Shown: positions 39,627 to 42,500 of the stretch, one piece after another | How the letters are laid out: each line of letters starts with the position of its first letter | Numbering within the stretch: position 1 is the stretch's first letter | From: Symbiodinium natans | Lineage: Eukaryota > Sar > Dinophyceae > Suessiales > Symbiodiniaceae | DNA: 42,500 nucleotides | Reading direction: 5' to 3' | NCBI GenBank assembly: GCA_905221605.1 | Contig: CAJNDS010000613.1 | Coordinates: 1-42,500 of the forward strand | Notes under the pieces: model-generated | What the model saw: only the letters and a program-made list of their open reading frames with translations | What the model was told of the DNA's origin: nothing | Databases searched by the model: none | Position numbers and translations under genes: made by a program

Positions 39627-39757
39627 TTTGGTGGTCAGGATTTAAGGGCTTCGAGGGATTTAGGATGTAAGGGTTTTGAGGCATTTAGGGTCATAATGTT
39701 GTTGGATCGCTCAAACATCCCAACTCCTGCTTCAGTGGGCAGCAAGCATGAAGGGCT

Positions 39758-39872
39758 TACGTGGAGGTTCATGGGCACACATAAGTAGGGTTATCAGCAC
39801 AGGAACTATGGTTACAGCCGTATTTAGGGTACTTCCAGACCCACTTACTTATATGTACTCATGAACCTTCAA
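39758..39872. mobile_element. TIR element family 3, copy a
   Basis: The left end GTGGAGGTTCATGGGCACAC, ATAAGTAGGG and the inverted right end GTTGAAGGTTCATGAGTACA, TATAAGTAAGTGGG form a terminal repeat of about 31 bases. Non-coding interior of 50 bases. Confidence 0.75.
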
Positions 39873-40098
39873 CTTCAAAAGTAGTCTTGCTCCGGGGTGC
39901 CTTTAAAATCCCTCACAGGAGTGTCCCCACGGCCACTGCCTAGTTCAAAAACACGGCAAACCCTAAGCCTTAAAAAAACGTTGAGGACCTAAAACTCGAT
40001 GTAAAGCGCGCGAAGGTTAACTTCCTTCTTCCTGAAAGCGCAATGCTACAACATAACCCCCTCCCCATCACACACCAGAATATGCTACAATGCAGATA

Positions 40099-40210
40099 CT
40101 TGGTAGCGCAGGAACCATATTGTAATAAGGGCACCCTTTTTTTGGCTAGCTCATTTTATAAGGGAACCCAGAACCAAAAAGAGGGTAAAGGGTACCACTG
40201 GGCTACCAAG
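40099..40210. mobile_element. TIR element family 5
   Basis: CTTGGTAGCGCAG at the left and inverted CTTGGTAGCCCAG at the right; internal partial pairing TAATAAGGGCACCC with GGGTTCCCTTATAAAA. 112 bp, non-coding. Confidence 0.65.
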
Positions 40211-40274
40211 GATATGTAATACGTACATAAGATGCAGTAGACTCAGGGAAGTTGATGCAAACTGACTTTACCTT

Positions 40275-40578
40275 GGACTCCTAAGGTGGCATCCTTGGGT
40301 TTGGGGACCCTGTTTGCAAATTCCTAAGGATCATATAAAGGCCATATAAATATGGCCCTTATATGATCCTTAGGAAGTAATTAGGTTCTTATTAAGGGAA
40401 ACCTTTCTGGAGGGGTACAACCTTAGGGGGGTACGAGCCTTAACCCCCTTGTCAAGGGTATTGTTCTCGCACCCCTAAGGATGTACCCATGCGAGGTGCC
40501 CTTATAGACTCTGAACGTGGCCCTGACATTTGCCTAAACAGGGCTCCCCAAACCCAAAGGGGACAACCTTAGGGACCT
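40275..40578. mobile_element. Long-TIR miniature element, family 6, with a near-perfect hairpin inside
   Basis: The left end CCTAAGGTGGCATCCTTGGG, TTTGGGGACCCTGTTTGCAAAT and the inverted right end CCTAAGGTTGTCCCCTTTGG, GTTTGGGGAGCCCTGTTTAG-GCAAAT pair over about 45 bases. Inside, 40321-40376 is a 26-base inverted repeat with one mismatch and a TAAA loop. About 304 bp, no open frame of note. Confidence 0.75.
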
Positions 40579-40632
40579 TGATTGACTGGGACAGGGTTCC
40601 GACCTGCGGCTCGCCACCTGTTAAATGACAAA

Positions 40633-40680
40633 GTTTAGGGTTTAGGGTTTAGGGTTTAGGGTTTAGGGTTTAGGGTTTAG
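40633..40680 (+). repeat. Telomeric array flanked by ACAAAG repeats
   Basis: About seven TTTAGGG units. GACAAAG precedes the array and ACAAAG follows it directly (preceded by the G of the last TTTAG), as a target-site duplication would look. Confidence 0.9.
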
Positions 40681-40683
40681 ACA

Positions 40684-41130
40684 AAGATCTGGGAGGCTGG
40701 CCGCACATCGAGGAGTGCTGGGTGATCGCTAGCCCGGTCGAAGGTGGAGGAGCCTTGTTGTACCGTAAATCCGACGCCCTAAACCGCGATAGCCCTTGAG
40801 TGAGGGAAAGACAGACCTTCAACGTTTAGGGTTTAGGGTCCCTGGTTGAGGCTCTTAGGTATTTTCCCGCACTGCGGCGGTCAACACTAAACTCCTCCAC
40901 TCCCAACCCTGCCATACCTCTACTCAGCCGTACCCAAACCCCCCAAAAAGGCCATCAGCATTAACAACAAGAAAACGAAAACAAGAACCAAAAGCATTAC
41001 AGATGATCTTTACGCCGTACGTTGGGGCAAGCGGTTATCGGGCTTGCCCTGCACAACGGGATATGTTAAATCCTGCTTCAGGCTCTTCTACTCGTGTTGT
41101 TTCCAGCGCAAGCAACTTTTTGAACGGCTA
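40684..41130. other. Unassigned DNA
   Basis: No supported gene; two TTTAGGG units at 40825-40838. Confidence 0.4.
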
Positions 41131-41133
41131 AGT

Positions 41134-41240
41134 AGGAGCCTGCTTGAAGGTTCATGGGTACTGATAAGTAGGGTTATACGTCCTCTGAATAAGATTTTAA
41201 TCATAGTTATCCTACTCATATCCCGACTCATAAGTGCCGG
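41134..41240. mobile_element. TIR element family 3, copy b
   Basis: The left end CTTGAAGGTTCATGGGTACT, GATAAGTAGGGTTATA matches copy a. The right arm is decayed but retains the inverse of GATATGAGTAGGATAACTA. Confidence 0.6.
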
Positions 41241-41274
41241 AAGCGCCAAGTACAGGGGAGAGGGGGTTTGGTAA

Positions 41275-41402
41275 GGTTTAAGGTTTAGGGTTTAGGGTTT
41301 AGGGTTTAGGGTTTAGGGTTTAGGGTTTAGGGTTTAGGGTTTAGGGTTTAGGGTTTAGGGTTTAGGGTTTAGGGTTTAGGGTTTAGGGTTTAGGGTTTAG
41401 GG
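41275..41402 (+). repeat. Telomeric array (TTTAGGG)x17
   Basis: Starts with one TTTAAGG unit and then about 17 perfect units, ending in GGGTGGGGGTTGGGGG. Confidence 0.97.
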
Positions 41403-41511
41403 TGGGGGTTGGGGGCTGCTGGGTCGATATCGCAGTTGCGCCACTGGCGGATAAGGCAGCTGATATCTGGAGCTTTCAAGGCAGGATCCAATTGACGCTC
41501 ATGCACTATAT

Positions 41512-41612
41512 AGCGGTTTCCGAAATTGGGGTACCTTAGGGGGGGGGGGTCCTTATAAAAAGGGAAACCTACGATTTGGGGTTTATAGTAGGGGTTCCTT
41601 ACTTTCGTAAAC
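41512..41612 (+). mobile_element. Miniature TIR element, family 1, copy H
   Basis: GCGGTTTCCGAAATTGGGGT at the left and GGGTTCCTTACTTTCGTAAA at the right; the interior GTCCTTATAAAAAGGGAAAC, CTACGATTTGGGG matches copies B and D. A run of ten G lies inside. Confidence 0.7.
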
Positions 41613-41619
41613 AAGCCTA

Positions 41620-42070
41620 AAACCAATCGGATATCTGTTTGCTTGCAGCACGTCCCGTGTACCCTTCCAACCAAAGCTGGGGATAGAAATATGGACCCGT
41701 GGCCCTCCTGATCGCCGCTCTACGATCCGCAGGGATAGCGACTTGCCCAGCCCGATCAACAGAATGCGGTTTAGGTTTTTGGGTTTAGGGTTTAGGCCAT
41801 TCGCTACCCCAGATACTCTAAGATAAGTGTTTCGGGTCGGGTTTCGGCTGTATGGCTTTGGGGAAGCTAGGTAGTCCCAGATTGTTCGTGAAAGGGCTTA
41901 GAAAACTAGGCACCTGTATTTCCCCTACTCTCAGAATTCGTGTGGGGAAGCCGCGGCTAGGGTTTAGGGTTTGGGGTTTGGGATTTAGGTGTTTAGGGGT
42001 TTAGGCCTATGGCGCCCGAAAGAAGCTCATGTATGCCTCCGGCATAGTAAAGCATCCGTTTTGGTGGCAA
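41620..42070. other. Unassigned DNA
   Basis: No supported gene; degenerate telomeric units at 41767-41795 and 41959-42004. Confidence 0.4.
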
Positions 42071-42074
42071 AAGG

Positions 42075-42160
42075 CTACTTGGAGGTTCATGGTGCTTAGT
42101 AACCGAAGTGGGATATAACTACACTTCTAGTTGGGATATAAGCACCCTGAACCTCAAATT
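42075..42160. mobile_element. TIR element family 3, copy c
   Basis: TACTTGGAGGTTCATGGTGC, TTAGTAACC at the left and inverted TAATTTGAGGTTCAGGGTGC, TTATATCCC at the right. At 86 bp it is the shortest complete copy. Confidence 0.75.
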
Positions 42161-42214
42161 AGGGTTTAGGGCTTCCAGTCGCGGCAATGCGATGGCTGGG
42201 CTTCGATGGAAGGC

Positions 42215-42490
42215 CTGTTCGGGCTTAGGGCTTAGGATCCATAGGGTTTCGGGCTTAGGGTTTAGGGTTTCAGGCAAGGTTTAGGGGTTTAGGGTCTAGG
42301 GTTCGGGATACCCTATAAGCCCTCGGTGAGTCGCCCCGAACTCTTCCCTTTCGCGGGCCTGCGGGTAGATGCACTGGGTGAAGTCCTGCACTCATCTCCC
42401 CAGGGTGTGGAGAAATTTACCGAGAGGTCTATGGGTCTGGCAAGTAGGGTTTAGGGTTTAGGGCTTAGGGTTTAGTGTTCAGGGTTTCGG
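42215..42490 (+). repeat. Degenerate telomere-like sequence
   Basis: Scattered GGGCTTAGGG, TTTAGGG and TTCGGG units at 42222-42310 and 42445-42490 with non-repeat sequence between them. Confidence 0.7.
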
Positions 42491-42500
42491 GTACTTGCAA

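Noticed and set aside
1-42500. tRNA, rRNA or snRNA genes
   Set aside because: No conserved rRNA segment, tRNA A/B-box pair with matching acceptor stem, or snRNA core was recognised by eye. A covariance-model search would be needed to exclude small ones.

Overview
The window looks like nuclear DNA of a dinoflagellate, most likely from the Symbiodiniaceae/Suessiales side, although the species cannot be fixed from sequence alone. Four things point there: (i) two pentatricopeptide-repeat (PPR) genes built from near-identical 35-residue repeats with the ISACEKGGQWQLAL-type core that is strongly expanded in these algae; (ii) plant-type TTTAGGG/CCCTAAA telomeric heptamers scattered through the window in both orientations; (iii) an intron that behaves as a non-autonomous transposon ('introner') and whose only frame- and repeat-restoring splice is GC-AG, a donor type common in dinoflagellates; (iv) very sparse genes in repeat-rich DNA.

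Layout. 1-1150: degenerate telomeric repeats and unassigned DNA. 1.15-5.24 kb: a short terminal-inverted-repeat (TIR) element, then a minus-strand gene of at least seven exons for a multi-pass membrane protein of unknown family (5239 to 1899). 5.24-7.0 kb: no convincing gene, then two abutting TIR elements, one holding a telomeric tract. 7.43-7.73 kb: the last two exons (or the whole) of a small lysine-rich protein gene on the minus strand. 8-12.9 kb: telomeric tracts, short TIR elements and unassigned DNA. 12.96-15.79 kb: a minisatellite of about 24 copies of a 120-130 bp unit. 16-32.9 kb: no recognisable gene; telomeric arrays, a 330 bp GCCTAAA variant array, poly-C/poly-G runs and at least four families of palindromic miniature elements. 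33.0-37.55 kb: two tandem minus-strand PPR genes; the upstream copy carries the introner. 37.6-42.5 kb: a polypyrimidine microsatellite, a second, intergenic introner copy, telomeric arrays and a dense set of TIR elements.

The most interesting signals are: a transposon caught as an intron in one PPR paralogue (4-bp target duplication) with a sister copy 2.5 kb away that has its own 4-bp duplication; telomeric tracts sitting inside four miniature TIR elements, three of them within a terminal-repeat sequence that the partner arm or sister copies show uninterrupted; and two PPR paralogues whose predicted RNA-recognition residues are conserved at most positions, suggesting the same RNA target.

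Intron joins were inferred by eye from reading frame and splice signals; unresolved joins are stated as such.
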